From NCBI RefSeq assembly GCF_021545845.1, contig NZ_CP088923.1, positions 1,860,001-1,924,000 on the forward strand: a DNA stretch of 64,000 nt, read 5' to 3'. Both the position numbers and the translations under genes were made by a program. Positions 20,568 through 31,122 of this stretch are shown here, piece after piece (position 1 is the first letter of the stretch; each line of letters opens with the position of its first letter). Under the pieces are notes generated by a model. The model worked only from the letters and a program-made list of their open reading frames with translations, did not search any database and was not told the origin of the DNA. The DNA is from Rhodanobacter thiooxydans. Lineage in GTDB: Bacteria > Pseudomonadota > Gammaproteobacteria > Xanthomonadales > Rhodanobacteraceae.

Positions 20568-21696
20568 GCAGGTTCTCCTCGGCCATTTCGCGCAGCAGGT
20601 TTTCGAAATCGCGGATCACCGCTTCGGGCGACAGCCCCGCCACGCCGGCATGCGCCGCGCGGCCCATGTGCCGGATCAGCGCCGGGTTGCTGGCCAGCCT
20701 GACCGTGGCGTCGATGAAGGCCGCCTCATCGCCCGTAGCAATGCAGCAACCGTTGACGCCGTCGACCAGGTGCTCGCGCGCAGCGCCTTCGGCGTACGCC
20801 ACCACCGGCAGGCCGGCGGCCAGGGCCTCGATGATCACGTTGCCGAAGGTCTCGCTGAGGCTGGGGAACGGGAACAGGTCTGCGCTGGCGTAGTGCCGGG
20901 CCAGTGCCTCGCCGCGTTGCACGCCGGCGAAGATGAAATCCGGATGCGCGGCCTGCAGCGCGTCGCGGGCCGGGCCGTCGCCGACCCACACGTAGCGCGC
21001 CCGCGGCACCTGCTGCTGGATCGCGCGAAAGGTTCGTGCCGCCAGTTCGAGATTCTTCTCCGGCGCGATGCGCCCCACGTACAGCACCACCGGCGTGGCG
21101 GCGTCCACGCCCCAGTCGGCGCGCAGGGCCATGTCGCGGCGGTTCGGATGGAACAGCTGCGTATCCACGGCGCGGCGCAGCAGGCGCGTATTGGTGATGC
21201 CCATGGCGTGCAGTTCCTGTGCGAGCGCATCGGTCGGCACCAGCGTGGCGGCGGCGCGCTGGTGGAAACGACGCAGGTAGCCGCGCACCAGCGGCGTGAG
21301 CAGGCCCACGCCGTAATGGCTGGCGTAGCTGTCGAAGCGGGTATGGAAACCGCTGCTGAGCGGGATGCCCAGCTGCCTGGCGGCGCGCACGGCCGACCAG
21401 CCGAGCGGCCCTTCGGTGGCCACATAGACTGCATCGGGGCGCTGCCGCGACCAGTGCCGCCGCAGTGTGCGCCCGGCGGGCAGGCCGAAGCGCAGACCTG
21501 GATAGCGGGGCAGCGCGCCGCCGCGCAGTTCGAGCACGTCGATGCCGGATTCGTCGCCGTGCGACTGCGGCTGGCGCGGACGGATCAGGTCGATGCAGTG
21601 GCCGCGGGCGGCGAGCCCGGCGGCGAGGCTGTGCACGGTCAGCGCGACGCCGTTGATTTCCGGTGGATAGGTCTCGCTGACGATGCCGATGCGCAT
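20536..21696 (-). CDS. Glycosyltransferase family 4 (GT-B), mannosyltransferase-like
   Basis: About 386 residues. The N-terminal MRIGIVSETYPPEINGVALTV and the C-terminal donor-binding region with YVGRIAPEKNLE and the E-x7-E motif in SLSETFGNVIIEALAAGLPVVAY are typical of GT4. The pattern is close to GDP-mannose-dependent alpha-mannosyltransferases (MgtA/PimB type), some of which act on lipids. The exact donor and acceptor cannot be read. It is coupled to the PAP2 gene. Confidence 0.85.
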   Translation of the reverse strand: MRIGIVSETYPPEINGVALTVHSLAAGLAARGHCIDLIRPRQPQSHGDESGIDVLELRGGALPRYPGLRFGLPAGRTLRRHWSRQRPDAVYVATEGPLGWSAVRAARQLGIPLSSGFHTRFDSYASHYGVGLLTPLVRGYLRRFHQRAAATLVPTDALAQELHAMGITNTRLLRRAVDTQLFHPNRRDMALRADWGVDAATPVVLYVGRIAPEKNLELAARTFRAIQQQVPRARYVWVGDGPARDALQAAHPDFIFAGVQRGEALARHYASADLFPFPSLSETFGNVIIEALAAGLPVVAYAEGAAREHLVDGVNGCCIATGDEAAFIDATVRLASNPALIRHMGRAAHAGVAGLSPEAVIRDFENLLREMAEENLHEHASVAAQL

Positions 21697-21808
21697 GAGA
21701 ATACCCGTGCTGGCTGGGCGCAGCTTCGCGCCGCGGCGTTGCGCTGGCGTGGCGAGGGCATGACGCTGCGCTTACACTGGGTCGTTCTTCCCTCACTGGA
21801 GACCGACG

Positions 21809-22246
21809 ATGAAACGTATCCTGTTTGCCCTGGCCATGGCCGGGTTGACCGGCACCGCGCTGGCCGCCGATGCCCCGGCCGGCCTGCCGGCCACGCCGGC
21901 TCCTGCCGGTGCCGAGGCGTACATCATCGCGCCCGCCAATGGCGCCACCGTGGGCCAGGACGTCACCGTGCGCTTTGGCCTCAAGGGCATGGGCGTGGCG
22001 CCGGCCGGCGTGGCCAAGGAACACACCGGCCACCACCACCTGCTGGTCGACGTGAAGGAGCTGCCGCCCGCCGGCCAGCCGGTTCCGAAGGACGAACAGC
22101 ACATCCATTTCGGCGGCGGCCAGACCGAGACCACGTTGAAGCTGAAGCCGGGCACGCACACGCTGCAACTGGAGCTGGGCGACCAGAACCACGTGCCGTT
22201 CGAGCCGACCGTGGTGTCGAGGAAGATCACCATTCACGTGAAGTGA
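21809..22246 (+). CDS. Exported DUF4399 protein
   Basis: About 145 residues. The signal peptide spans residues 1-19 ([19 protein letters not shown]). The DUF4399 core contains [41 protein letters not shown] and the histidine-containing segment [13 protein letters not shown]. The His-rich motifs hint at metal binding, but no activity is established for the family. A -10-like TACACT precedes it in the gap from the divergent glycosyltransferase. Confidence 0.85.
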   Translation: MKRILFALAMAGLTGTALAADAPAGLPATPAPAGAEAYIIAPANGATVGQDVTVRFGLKGMGVAPAGVAKEHTGHHHLLVDVKELPPAGQPVPKDEQHIHFGGGQTETTLKLKPGTHTLQLELGDQNHVPFEPTVVSRKITIHVK

Positions 22247-22328
22247 GCGGATCCGGCCGGCAGATGCGCGGGCGCATGTCGCAGATCGGTTAAAATCGGC
22301 GGCTCAATCCCATTCCGCTGATATACCG

Positions 22329-23729
22329 ATGACCGTCCGCACCCGCTTCGCCCCCAGCCCCACCGGCTTCCTGCACATCGGCGGGGCGCGCACCGCGCTG
22401 TATTGCTGGCTGGAGGCGCGTCGCCGCGGCGGCCAGTTCATCCTGCGCATCGAGGACACCGATCGCGAGCGCTCCACTGAGGAGGCCGTGCAGGCGATCC
22501 TCGACGCCATGCACTGGCTCGATCTCGACGCCGACGAAGGCCCGTTCTACCAGACCCAGCGGCTGGCGCGTTACAAACAGGTCGCCGGCGAACTGGTCGC
22601 CGCCGGCAACGCCTACTACGCCTACGAGAGCAAGGAAGAGATCGAGGCGATGCGCGAGGCGGCCATGAAGGCGGGCGAAAAGCCGCGCTACAACGGCTAT
22701 TACCGCGACCGCAACGAACCTTTCCGCGAGGATCCGAATCGCGTGATCCGCTTCCGTAACCCGACGGAGGGTTCGGTGGTGTTCGAGGACAAGGTGAAGG
22801 GCCGCATCGAGATCGCCAACAGCGAGCTGGACGACCTGGTGATCTTCCGCTCCGACGGCTGGCCCACCTACAACTTCGCGGTGGTGGTCGACGACATCGA
22901 CATGGGCATCACCGAGGTGATCCGCGGCGACGACCACGTCAACAACACGCCGCGGCAGATCAACATCTACCAGGCGCTCGGTGCGCCAGTGCCGGAATTC
23001 GCGCACCTGCCGATGATCCTGGACAAGGAAGGCAAGAAGCTCTCCAAGCGCACCAACTCGGTCAGCGTGATGGAGTACCGCGCCGACGGCTTCCTGCCGC
23101 ACGCGATCCTGAACTATCTGGTGCGCCTCGGCTGGTCGCACGGCGACCAGGAGATCTTCTCGCGTGAGGAAATGATCGCGCTGTTCGACATCGCCAACGT
23201 CAACAAGGCTGCCTCGCGCTTCGACACCGAGAAGCTCGCCTGGCTCAACCAGCACTACCTGAAGACCGACGAGCCGCAGTCGCTGGCCGCCGAGTTCGAG
23301 TGGCACCTGCAGCGTGCCGGCATCGACGCTTCGCACGGCCCGGCGCCGGTCGACGTGATCGTGGCGCTGCGCGACCGCGTGCACACGCTGAAGGAAATGG
23401 CCGAGCGCGCGAAGATCTGGTACGGCCCCATCGTCGAGTGGGACGACAAGGCGGTGGCCAAGCACCTGAGGAACGACAGCGCGCCGGCCGTGCTCGATGC
23501 GGCGAAGGCCTTGCTCGCCGAGGTCCAGTGGCAACCCGGGCCCATCCACCAGGTGATCGAACAGGTCGCCGCGCAGCTGGCGCTTGGCATGGGCAAGGTC
23601 GCCCAGCCGCTGCGCGTGGCGATGACCGGCACCCAGGTCTCGCCCTCGATCGAGCACACCATCTACCTGGCCGGCCGCGCCGAGGCGCTGCGCCGCCTCG
23701 ACTACGCGAAGACCCTGGCACGGGGCTGA
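22329..23729 (+). CDS. gltX: Glutamate--tRNA ligase
   Basis: Charges tRNA-Glu. About 466 residues, class I synthetase. The HIGH motif is HIGG (residues ~16-19) in [20 protein letters not shown] and the KMSKS motif is KLSKR (~residues 237-241). A -10-like TAAAAT precedes it by about 35 bases. It is convergent with the outer-membrane efflux gene, with only 12 bases between the stops. Confidence 0.96.
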   Translation: MTVRTRFAPSPTGFLHIGGARTALYCWLEARRRGGQFILRIEDTDRERSTEEAVQAILDAMHWLDLDADEGPFYQTQRLARYKQVAGELVAAGNAYYAYESKEEIEAMREAAMKAGEKPRYNGYYRDRNEPFREDPNRVIRFRNPTEGSVVFEDKVKGRIEIANSELDDLVIFRSDGWPTYNFAVVVDDIDMGITEVIRGDDHVNNTPRQINIYQALGAPVPEFAHLPMILDKEGKKLSKRTNSVSVMEYRADGFLPHAILNYLVRLGWSHGDQEIFSREEMIALFDIANVNKAASRFDTEKLAWLNQHYLKTDEPQSLAAEFEWHLQRAGIDASHGPAPVDVIVALRDRVHTLKEMAERAKIWYGPIVEWDDKAVAKHLRNDSAPAVLDAAKALLAEVQWQPGPIHQVIEQVAAQLALGMGKVAQPLRVAMTGTQVSPSIEHTIYLAGRAEALRRLDYAKTLARG

Positions 23730-23741
23730 GCCCCGCGCAGC

Positions 23742-25202
23742 TCACGGCTTCGGTGTGTTGCCCCGCCAGTCGCCGCCGAGGGCGAGGAACAGCGCCGCGG
23801 TGTCGGCGTGGCGCGTCGCCTGCATCTGCACCGCGGCGATCCGCGTCTGCTGCCAGGCCTGCTCCGCCACGAGCACGGCCAGCCCGCCCACCTGGCCTGC
23901 CTGCTGCTGCCGGCGGGTGAGTTCCAGCGTGCGCCGCGCGGCAGACTCGGCGCTGGCGGCGGCCTCGGCCGCGCGGGCGTCGGCGTCCAGTGCGTAGAGC
24001 GCGTCGGCGACATTCTGGAACGCGGCCAGCACGGTGCCGCGATACTGCGCCACGGCCTGCTGCAGGGCGGCCTCGGCGGCGCGCTGGCGGTGCTTCAGCG
24101 CGCCGAAGTCGAGCACGGTCTGCGCCACGCCGCCGGTCAGGCTCCAGAACGTGTTGCCCGAGGCGAACATGCGGTCGAAGGCGGTGGCGCTGCCGCCGTA
24201 TTGCGCGGACAGCGAGAACTGCGGAAAGCGGCTGGCCACGGCCACACCGACCTGGGCGCTGGCGGCATGCACCTCGGCCTCGGCGGCGCGCACGTCCGGG
24301 CGCCGCTCGACCAGCGTGGCCGGCAGCGCCACCGGCAGCTCGCGCGGCAGCTGCAGGCGGTCCAATGCGAACGGCGGCTCGTTTGCCTGCGCGGGCGGCT
24401 CCCCGGCCAGCACCGCGAGCAGGTCGCGATTCTGCTGCTCCTGCTTCTGCAGCACGGGCAGGGCGGCGCGGGCCTGGGCCAGGGCGATTTCCTGCGCGGC
24501 CGCGTCGAGGCCGGAGGCGCCGCCCAGTTCGACCTGCCGGCGCACCAGCGCGAGCGCACGGGTGGCGTCCGCGACGATGCCCTCGGTGGCCGCGATCTGC
24601 GCGCGCAGCGAGGCTTCCTGCACCGCCGCCGCCACCACGTTCGCGGCCAGTGCCTGGCGCACGGCTTCCAACTGCAGGCGCTGCGCCTGCGCCTGCGCGG
24701 CCAGCGACTCGGTCGTGCGCCGGTTCAGCCCGAACACGTCCGGCGCGTAGCCCACTGTGAGCTGCGCCGTGTGCAGCGTATACATCGGCTGGCCGGAGGT
24801 CAGCGCGGGCGAGAGGGTGCCCACGGCGTTCCGCTGGCGGCTGGCCGAGTAGCCGAGCTGCACATTCGGCAGGAACGCTGCCCGCTGCGCGGCGAGATTT
24901 TCCTGCGCCACGCGCAGTGCGGCCCGTGCCCCGTCGAGCGACGGGTTGTGCGTCAGCGCGCGCGCCACCAGCGCGTCGAGCTGCGGCGAGCCGTAGGCCC
25001 GCCACCATGCCGCGCTGGCCTGCGTCCCCGGCAGCAGGCGCTGGCTGTCGCCCGCGCCGCTTATCGTCGCCGGCAGCGGCTCGCGCAGGTAGGCGTCCGC
25101 CGGCGGCAGCGCCGGGCGCCGGTAGTCGGGGCCGACCGCGCAGCCGGCGACCAGCACGGCGGTGGCAAGGCAGGCGGCGAAGCGGTAGGCGCGCGCGTTC
25201 AC
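23742..25202 (-). CDS. Outer membrane efflux lipoprotein, NodT/OprM family (CzcC/CusC-type)
   Basis: Trimeric TolC-like outer membrane channel of the tripartite efflux system. About 486 residues. The signal peptide ends in the lipobox VLVAGC, and two OEP repeats follow with long helical hairpins (for example TESLAAQAQAQRLQLEAVRQAL and its counterpart DARAAEAAASAESAARRTLEL). The chosen GTG at 25202 overlaps the stop of the RND gene (GTGA), giving direct coupling. A longer ATG-initiated frame would run inside the pump gene. Confidence 0.9.
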   Translation of the reverse strand: MNARAYRFAACLATAVLVAGCAVGPDYRRPALPPADAYLREPLPATISGAGDSQRLLPGTQASAAWWRAYGSPQLDALVARALTHNPSLDGARAALRVAQENLAAQRAAFLPNVQLGYSASRQRNAVGTLSPALTSGQPMYTLHTAQLTVGYAPDVFGLNRRTTESLAAQAQAQRLQLEAVRQALAANVVAAAVQEASLRAQIAATEGIVADATRALALVRRQVELGGASGLDAAAQEIALAQARAALPVLQKQEQQNRDLLAVLAGEPPAQANEPPFALDRLQLPRELPVALPATLVERRPDVRAAEAEVHAASAQVGVAVASRFPQFSLSAQYGGSATAFDRMFASGNTFWSLTGGVAQTVLDFGALKHRQRAAEAALQQAVAQYRGTVLAAFQNVADALYALDADARAAEAAASAESAARRTLELTRRQQQAGQVGGLAVLVAEQAWQQTRIAAVQMQATRHADTAALFLALGGDWRGNTPKP

Positions 25203-28200
25203 GGCGAGGGCTCCGTCGCGGTGGTGCGGCGTCGACTGCGCTGCTGCGACCACTCCACCACCAGCACCTGCAGTGCCGGCGCCACCACCAGCAGCATCAG
25301 CGGTCCCAGCAGCATGCCGCCCACCACCACCGTGGCCAGCGGACGCTGCACCTGGCTGCCGATGCCAGTGGAGAGCGCGGCGGGCAGCAGGCCGATGCAG
25401 GCCGAGAGCGCGGTCATCAGCATCGGGCGCATGCGCTGCTCGGCGGCCAGGCGCATCGCCTCCAGCGGCGGGCTGCCCTCGAACAACAGGTGGTTGAAGT
25501 GGCTGATGACCAGGATCCCGTTCATGACCGACACGCCGAACAGCGAGATGAAGCCGATTGCCGCCGACACGCTGAGGTTGAGCCCCGACAGGTACAGCGC
25601 GATCAGGCCGCCGGCGATCGAGAGGGGGATCGCGGCGAGCGTGAGCAGGCTGTCGCGCAGCGAGTTGAACAGCGTGTAGAGCAGGGCGAGGATCAGCCCG
25701 AGCGCGATCGGCAGCACCACCGCCAGGCGCACCTTGGCCTGCTGCATGTCCTCGAACTCGCCCGCCCAGGCCAGGTGGTAGCCGGCCGGCAGCGCGACGT
25801 GCGCGGCGATGCGCCGCTGCGCCTCGGCCACGGTGCCGCCGAGGTCACGGTCGCGCACGCTGAACTTCACCGGGATGAAGCGCTCGTTGCGCTCGTGGTA
25901 GATGTAGGAGGCGCCGGTATCGAGCGAGATGTTGGCCACCTCGCGCAGCGGCACGTAGGCGGTGACGCCGTTCGAGGCGGTGTAGCCCACCGGGATGTCG
26001 CCGATCGCGCGCGGATCGGATCTGTACGGCGCGGCCAGCCGCACGGTGAGCGGGAACTGGCGGTCGCCCTCTATCACCGTAGTGGCCTGGGTGCCGCCGA
26101 CCGCCGCCTGGATCACGCTGTCGATGTCGCCGGTGTTGAGGCCGTAGCGTGCGGCCCTGGCGCGATCGACGGTGATGTCGAGGTTGGGCTGGCCGAGCAC
26201 GTGGAACACGCCGAGGTCTTCCACGCCACGCACGCGGCGCATCTGCTCCATCACCTGGTCGGCCAGTTTTTCCAGCACCGGCAGTTCCGGGCCGACGATC
26301 TTCACCGAGTTGGCGCCCTTCACGCCGGACAGGCCTTCCTCGATGTTGTCCTGGATGTATTGCGAGAAGTTGACCTGCACCCCCGGGAAGGCCTGCCCGA
26401 ATTCGCGCTGCAGCGAGTCCACCAGCTTCTCCTTGGTATCGCCCGCGGGCCATTCGTCCTGCGGCTTCAGCGGCACGAACAACTCCACGTTGTAGAAGCC
26501 CGAGGCGTCGCTGCCGTCGTCCGGCCGACCGTGCTGGGAGACCACGGTGACCACCTCCGGGTGCGCCTTGATCAGGCGGCGCATGCGGCCCACCTGGGCC
26601 TCGCCGGCCTCCAGCGTGATGGTGGTGGGCATGGTGGCGCGGATCCACAGGTTGCCTTCCTCCAGCGTCGGCATGAACTCGGTGCCGATGCGGGTGGCCA
26701 GCAGCGCGGCGACCAGCAGGAAGCCCGTGCCGATCAGTGCAGTCAGCCGGCGCCGGCGCAGCGCCTGCTCGAGGATCGGCGAATAGAGCCGGCGGATCGC
26801 GCGGACGAACCAGGTCTCCGTTTCCGCGACGTGGCGCGGCAGCAGCAGCGAGGCCAGCACCGGCGTCACCGTGAAGGTGGCGATCAGCGCGCCGGACAGC
26901 GCATAGGCATAGGTGCGCGCCATCGGGTTGAAGATCTGGCCTTCCACGCCCTGCATGGTGAACAGCGGGATGAAGGCGGCCACCGTGATCGCGGTGGAGA
27001 ACAGCACCGCGCGGTCGACCTGGATCGCGCTGATGAACAGCAGGCGCAGCCGTTCCTTCCAGTTGTGCGCGGTGCCGCCGCGGGCGTACATGGCAAACTC
27101 GTTCTGCGCATGCTCGTGCAGCAGTTCCTGCCGCTCGTCGGCGCCCTTCTGGAAGTTGCGGAAGATGTTCTCGATCAGGATCACCGCCGAGTCGACGATG
27201 ATGCCGAAGTCCACCGCGCCCACCGAGAGCAGGTTGGCCGACTCGCCCAGCGCCACCATCAGGATGATGCTGAAGAACAGCGCTACCGGAATGTTGGCGC
27301 TGACGATCACCGCGCTGCGCAGGTCGCCGAGGAAGAGCCACTGGATCAGGAACACCAGCAGGCAGCCGAACAGCAGGTTGTGCAACACCGTGTGTGTGGT
27401 GACCGCGACCAGCGTGGAGCGGTCGTAGATCGGCGCCAGGCGCACGCCGGCGGGCAGCGTGCCATCGCTGTTGAGCCTGGCGACTTCGGCCTTGACGCGC
27501 GCCACGACGTCGCTGGTCTGCTCGGTGCGGTTCATCACCACGATGCCGGTCACCACGTCGTCCTGGTCGTCGCGGCCGGCCTGGCCCAGGCGCGGCACGT
27601 GGCCGATCGAGACGCGGGCGACGTCCTTCACCAGCACCGGCGTGCCGTGCGACTGCGCCAGCACGATGTCGCCGATGTCGCTGGTGTCGCGGATCAGGCC
27701 GATGCCGCGAATGTTCACCGACTGCTGGCCGATGCCGATCGTGCGCCCGCCGACGTTGGTGTTGGCGTTGCCGATCGCCGCGATCAACTGGGGCAGGGTG
27801 ATGCCGTAGCCCTGCAGTCGGTGCAGGTCGGCATCCACGTCGTAAGCCTTGGTGGTGCCGCCCCAGGTGACCACCTGGGCTACGCCGGGCACCGACAGCA
27901 GGCGGTGGCTGACCACCCAGTCCTGCAGCGTGCGCAGCTGGGTCAGCCCGAAGTGTGGCGGACCGACCAGCTGGTAGCGGTAGATCTCGCCGACCAGGCT
28001 GGAGGCCTGGATCTGCGGCTGCACGCCGTTGGGCAGGCTCACGTTCTGCTGCAGGTTGAGCGCGGCCTGGGTGTACGCCCGGTAGTAGTCGACGCCGTAC
28101 CTGAAGGTGACGCGCACGAAGGACAGGCCGTAGAACGAGGTCGAGCGGATCGTGTCCACCCCCGGCGTGGTCGCCAGGCCGAGTTCCATCGGGCGGGTAT

Positions 28201-28393
28201 AGGAACGCTCCATTTCCTCCGCCGACAGGCCGGGTGCCTGTGCGGTGATTTCCAGGATCACCGGAGCCGGGTTCGGATAGGCCTCGATGTTGAGCTTGGA
28301 ATACGCCACCAGGCCGGCGATCAGGAACGCCAGCAGCGCCATCAGCACGATGGAGCGGCGGTTGAGCGCGAATGCGACGATGCCTCTGAGCAC
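25199..28393 (-). CDS. Heavy-metal RND efflux pump (CzcA/CusA family)
   Basis: Inner-membrane proton-driven metal exporter. About 1064 residues with the twelve-helix RND layout and two large periplasmic loops. TM4 carries VDFGIIVDSAVILIEN with Asp395, Asp401 and Glu408, the charged triad typical of HME-RND pumps such as CzcA. This points towards divalent cations (Zn/Co/Cd) rather than drugs, but Cu/Ag cannot be excluded by eye. It lies between the adaptor and outer-membrane genes; all run leftwards. Confidence 0.92.
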   Translation of the reverse strand: MLRGIVAFALNRRSIVLMALLAFLIAGLVAYSKLNIEAYPNPAPVILEITAQAPGLSAEEMERSYTRPMELGLATTPGVDTIRSTSFYGLSFVRVTFRYGVDYYRAYTQAALNLQQNVSLPNGVQPQIQASSLVGEIYRYQLVGPPHFGLTQLRTLQDWVVSHRLLSVPGVAQVVTWGGTTKAYDVDADLHRLQGYGITLPQLIAAIGNANTNVGGRTIGIGQQSVNIRGIGLIRDTSDIGDIVLAQSHGTPVLVKDVARVSIGHVPRLGQAGRDDQDDVVTGIVVMNRTEQTSDVVARVKAEVARLNSDGTLPAGVRLAPIYDRSTLVAVTTHTVLHNLLFGCLLVFLIQWLFLGDLRSAVIVSANIPVALFFSIILMVALGESANLLSVGAVDFGIIVDSAVILIENIFRNFQKGADERQELLHEHAQNEFAMYARGGTAHNWKERLRLLFISAIQVDRAVLFSTAITVAAFIPLFTMQGVEGQIFNPMARTYAYALSGALIATFTVTPVLASLLLPRHVAETETWFVRAIRRLYSPILEQALRRRRLTALIGTGFLLVAALLATRIGTEFMPTLEEGNLWIRATMPTTITLEAGEAQVGRMRRLIKAHPEVVTVVSQHGRPDDGSDASGFYNVELFVPLKPQDEWPAGDTKEKLVDSLQREFGQAFPGVQVNFSQYIQDNIEEGLSGVKGANSVKIVGPELPVLEKLADQVMEQMRRVRGVEDLGVFHVLGQPNLDITVDRARAARYGLNTGDIDSVIQAAVGGTQATTVIEGDRQFPLTVRLAAPYRSDPRAIGDIPVGYTASNGVTAYVPLREVANISLDTGASYIYHERNERFIPVKFSVRDRDLGGTVAEAQRRIAAHVALPAGYHLAWAGEFEDMQQAKVRLAVVLPIALGLILALLYTLFNSLRDSLLTLAAIPLSIAGGLIALYLSGLNLSVSAAIGFISLFGVSVMNGILVISHFNHLLFEGSPPLEAMRLAAEQRMRPMLMTALSACIGLLPAALSTGIGSQVQRPLATVVVGGMLLGPLMLLVVAPALQVLVVEWSQQRSRRRTTATEPSP

Positions 28394-28415
28394 GATGCGT
28401 TTCCTTGCAGGTGGG

Positions 28416-29582
28416 CTACTGCGACTGCAGCGCCAGCGCGTTGCTCAGGAACAGCGCGCCGCTGCCGGCCACGCGCTCGCCGGCGGCGAGGCCGCTGACG
28501 ATCTCGTCCTGGCCGTCCTGCTGCCGGCCCAGTGCCACCGGGCGCCGCGTGAAGCGGCGGCCGTCGGTGGTGACGTATACCGTCATGGTGCCGTCGCCCT
28601 CGCGCACCACGGCCTCGGCGGGCACGGTCACCACGCGCGCCGGCGGCGCAGTGCGCACCTCCATGCTGGCCAGCATCTGCGGGCGCAGCCGTGCGTCGGC
28701 GCCGTGCAGCACCGTGCGCACCTGCACCCGGTGGGTGATCGGATCGGCGCTGCTGCCGGCCAGGTCGACCCGGCCCTGCAGCACCAGTCCCGGCAGGGCG
28801 TCCACCCGCACGCTGACCGGATCACCGGGGTGGATCTCGGCGATCTCGTCCTCCGGCACGCCGGCCACTATCCACAGCGCATCGTCGGCAGCCACGCTGA
28901 TGGGCGCGGCGCCGCCCTGTTGCAGCCAGTCGCCCGGCGCCACCGCGCGCGCCGCCACCTGCCCGGCGATCGGGCTGGTCACGCGCAGTTCGCCGTCGAT
29001 GGCGCGGCGAGTGGCGATGCGGTCGATCTGCGCGTCGGTCTGGCCGAGCAGGCGCAGCGCCGTGCACGCCGCGCGGTAGCTGGCCTCGGCGGTCTGCTGG
29101 TCCGCGATGGCCTGCTCCAGGTCCTTGCGGGCGTTCGCCTGGATGTCGAGCAGTTGGCGCGCGCGTTCGAGGGTGTGGCTGGCCAGGGCACGCACGCCGG
29201 CGGCGGCCACCAGGTTCGACTCCGCTTGCACAAGGTCGGCGCTGTCGACGGTGAACAGCAGCTGCCCCCTGGCCACGCGGTCGCCGACCTGCACCAGCAC
29301 CTGCCGCACGCGGCCCTGGTAAGGCGAAGACACCTGGGCCAGGCGGTCCTGGTCGAAGTCGATGTAGCCGACGGCATCGAGGCGACGGTCGAATGCGCGC
29401 CATTGCGACGGCAGCACCACCACCTGCTGCGCCTGGCGCTCGGTCAGCGTGACGCTGTCGCCGGGCCGGGCCGTGGCCGCAGGCGGATCGGCGCGGCGGC
29501 CACAGGCGGCAAGCACGGCCAGCAGCGCCGCGAGCAGGCACGGTTGCAGCGCCGGGCGCATCGTTCGGATGAGGTCATACAT
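28416..29582 (-). CDS. Periplasmic adaptor (membrane fusion) lipoprotein, CzcB/CusB family
   Basis: Bridges the RND pump and the outer membrane channel. About 388 residues. The N-terminal signal ends in the lipobox LAVLAACG. A first barrel/lipoyl half contains SSPYQGRVRQVLVQVGDRVARGQLLF. A helical hairpin at about residues 120-190 is followed by the second lipoyl half (VTSPIAGQVAARAVAPGDWLQQG) and beta-barrel domains. ATG 29582 follows an AAGGAA ribosome binding site. The longer frame upstream is antisense to nothing real and runs into the kinase gene. Confidence 0.9.
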   Translation of the reverse strand: MYDLIRTMRPALQPCLLAALLAVLAACGRRADPPAATARPGDSVTLTERQAQQVVVLPSQWRAFDRRLDAVGYIDFDQDRLAQVSSPYQGRVRQVLVQVGDRVARGQLLFTVDSADLVQAESNLVAAAGVRALASHTLERARQLLDIQANARKDLEQAIADQQTAEASYRAACTALRLLGQTDAQIDRIATRRAIDGELRVTSPIAGQVAARAVAPGDWLQQGGAAPISVAADDALWIVAGVPEDEIAEIHPGDPVSVRVDALPGLVLQGRVDLAGSSADPITHRVQVRTVLHGADARLRPQMLASMEVRTAPPARVVTVPAEAVVREGDGTMTVYVTTDGRRFTRRPVALGRQQDGQDEIVSGLAAGERVAGSGALFLSNALALQSQ

Positions 29583-29727
29583 CACGCATTCCTTGGGGGC
29601 AGGGCATGCGCAGGTCGCGCGGCAAAGGGCGGCGTGCGGGGTGAGGCCGCCCGCCTCGGTGTGGATCGCCGGGGGCGGCCGCGTGCCAGGCGGCGCTAAG
29701 TTAATCGCGCGATCCGGGCGGAAACAG

Positions 29728-31122
29728 TTACCGTCCGGAAAGGTTGCCGTCGTTCCCGCGCGGCAACCGGATGACCACGCGCAGGCCGGGGGCCGCGTCC
29801 TCCAGCCGAAGCTGCCCGCGATGCAGGGCGACCACGGCCGCCGCGATGGACAGGCCCAGGCCGTTGCCGCGCTGGTAGCGGCTGGCATCGGCGCGGAAGA
29901 ACGGCTCGGTCGCCCGACCCAGCAACCCGGGCGGGATGCCCGGCCCGTCGTCGGCCACCTCGATGCGCACGTCTTCCGCCGCGGCGCGGACCACGACCCG
30001 CACCGCGGCGCCGTGGCCGGCGTACTTGAGCGCGTTGTCGAGCAGGTTGGCCAGCATGCCCGCCAGCAGGTCACGGTCGGCCTCCACCTGCGGTTCGTCC
30101 TCGACCGTCAGCGCAAGCGTCATGCCCTCGCTTTCGGCTGCCGGCTGGTACAGCTCGACGATGTCGCCGACCAGCTCGCGCAAGGCGACCGGCTCGAAGT
30201 TCTGGCGGCGCACGCCGGCCTCGGCCTCGGCGATCTGCAGCAGCTTGTCCACCAGACGGGTGACCGCGTCGATCTCGTCGATCGCGCTGGTCGCAGCTTC
30301 GCGCAGCGCCTGCGGCGGCTGCTGCGGATGCAGCGCGTCCTCCAGCACGGCGCGGATGCGGCCCAGCGGCGTGCGCAGGTCGTGCGCGATCGCATTGGAG
30401 ACGTCGCGGGCGCTGTTCATCAGCTGCTCGATCTGGTCGAGCATGCGGTTGACGTCGCGTGCCACCATCGCGAACTCGTCACGCGAACGGCCGACCGTGA
30501 TGCGCCGGTCCAGCCGCCCTGCGGCAACCTCCGCGGTGGTGCGGTGGATCGCCTTGAGCTGGCGCTGCAGCTGCAGTCGCACCAGCAGCGCGCCGCCCGC
30601 CGCCAGCGCGAAGGCGATCAGGCCGCCCATGGCCAGCGCGGCCAGCACCATGCGTTCGAGGTCGCGCTGATCCTGCAGGTCGCGCCCCACCACCAGTACC
30701 GCGCCGTCCGGGAAACGATGCACGAGCAGGCGCCCCAACGTGTCCTGGCCGCGCCGCCGCACCGGTTGCTCCAGCAGCGCCTCGGTGGCGGTGCCGGTGG
30801 CATGCCAGCGGTCGAGGTTGCCGATCAGCACGCTGCCGTCGGGCGCGTCGAGCTGATAGATCTCGGTGTTGACGTCCTGGTCGTCGGTGAGCAGGCCGAA
30901 GATCTCCTGGCGCAGCGCGGACAGTCCCTGGCGGTCGTGCAACTGCACCAGTCGGCGCGCGCCCAGTTCGAGCTGCTTGTCGATGTTGCGTGCGAGCAGC
31001 CCGGCGGTGCCGATGTAGAAGATCGCCGAAACCACCGCAACCGAGACCAGCAGCAGCAGGCCGTAGCCCAGCGCCATGCGCAGCACGACGGAATGGCGCA
31101 GGCCGCTGCGCATGATGCTCAT
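29728..31122 (-). CDS. Sensor histidine kinase of the metal-efflux system
   Basis: About 464 residues. Two transmembrane helices (~residues 13-37 and ~158-182) flank a periplasmic sensor of about 120 residues. HAMP follows, then HisKA with the phospho-acceptor His247 in SNAIAHDLRTPLGRI. The HATPase domain shows the N box LLDNALKYA and the G boxes ADDGPGIPP and GNGLGLSIA. The ATG overlaps the response-regulator stop (ATGA). By position it probably senses periplasmic metal and drives the downstream efflux genes; that is inference. Confidence 0.9.
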   Translation of the reverse strand: MSIMRSGLRHSVVLRMALGYGLLLLVSVAVVSAIFYIGTAGLLARNIDKQLELGARRLVQLHDRQGLSALRQEIFGLLTDDQDVNTEIYQLDAPDGSVLIGNLDRWHATGTATEALLEQPVRRRGQDTLGRLLVHRFPDGAVLVVGRDLQDQRDLERMVLAALAMGGLIAFALAAGGALLVRLQLQRQLKAIHRTTAEVAAGRLDRRITVGRSRDEFAMVARDVNRMLDQIEQLMNSARDVSNAIAHDLRTPLGRIRAVLEDALHPQQPPQALREAATSAIDEIDAVTRLVDKLLQIAEAEAGVRRQNFEPVALRELVGDIVELYQPAAESEGMTLALTVEDEPQVEADRDLLAGMLANLLDNALKYAGHGAAVRVVVRAAAEDVRIEVADDGPGIPPGLLGRATEPFFRADASRYQRGNGLGLSIAAAVVALHRGQLRLEDAAPGLRVVIRLPRGNDGNLSGR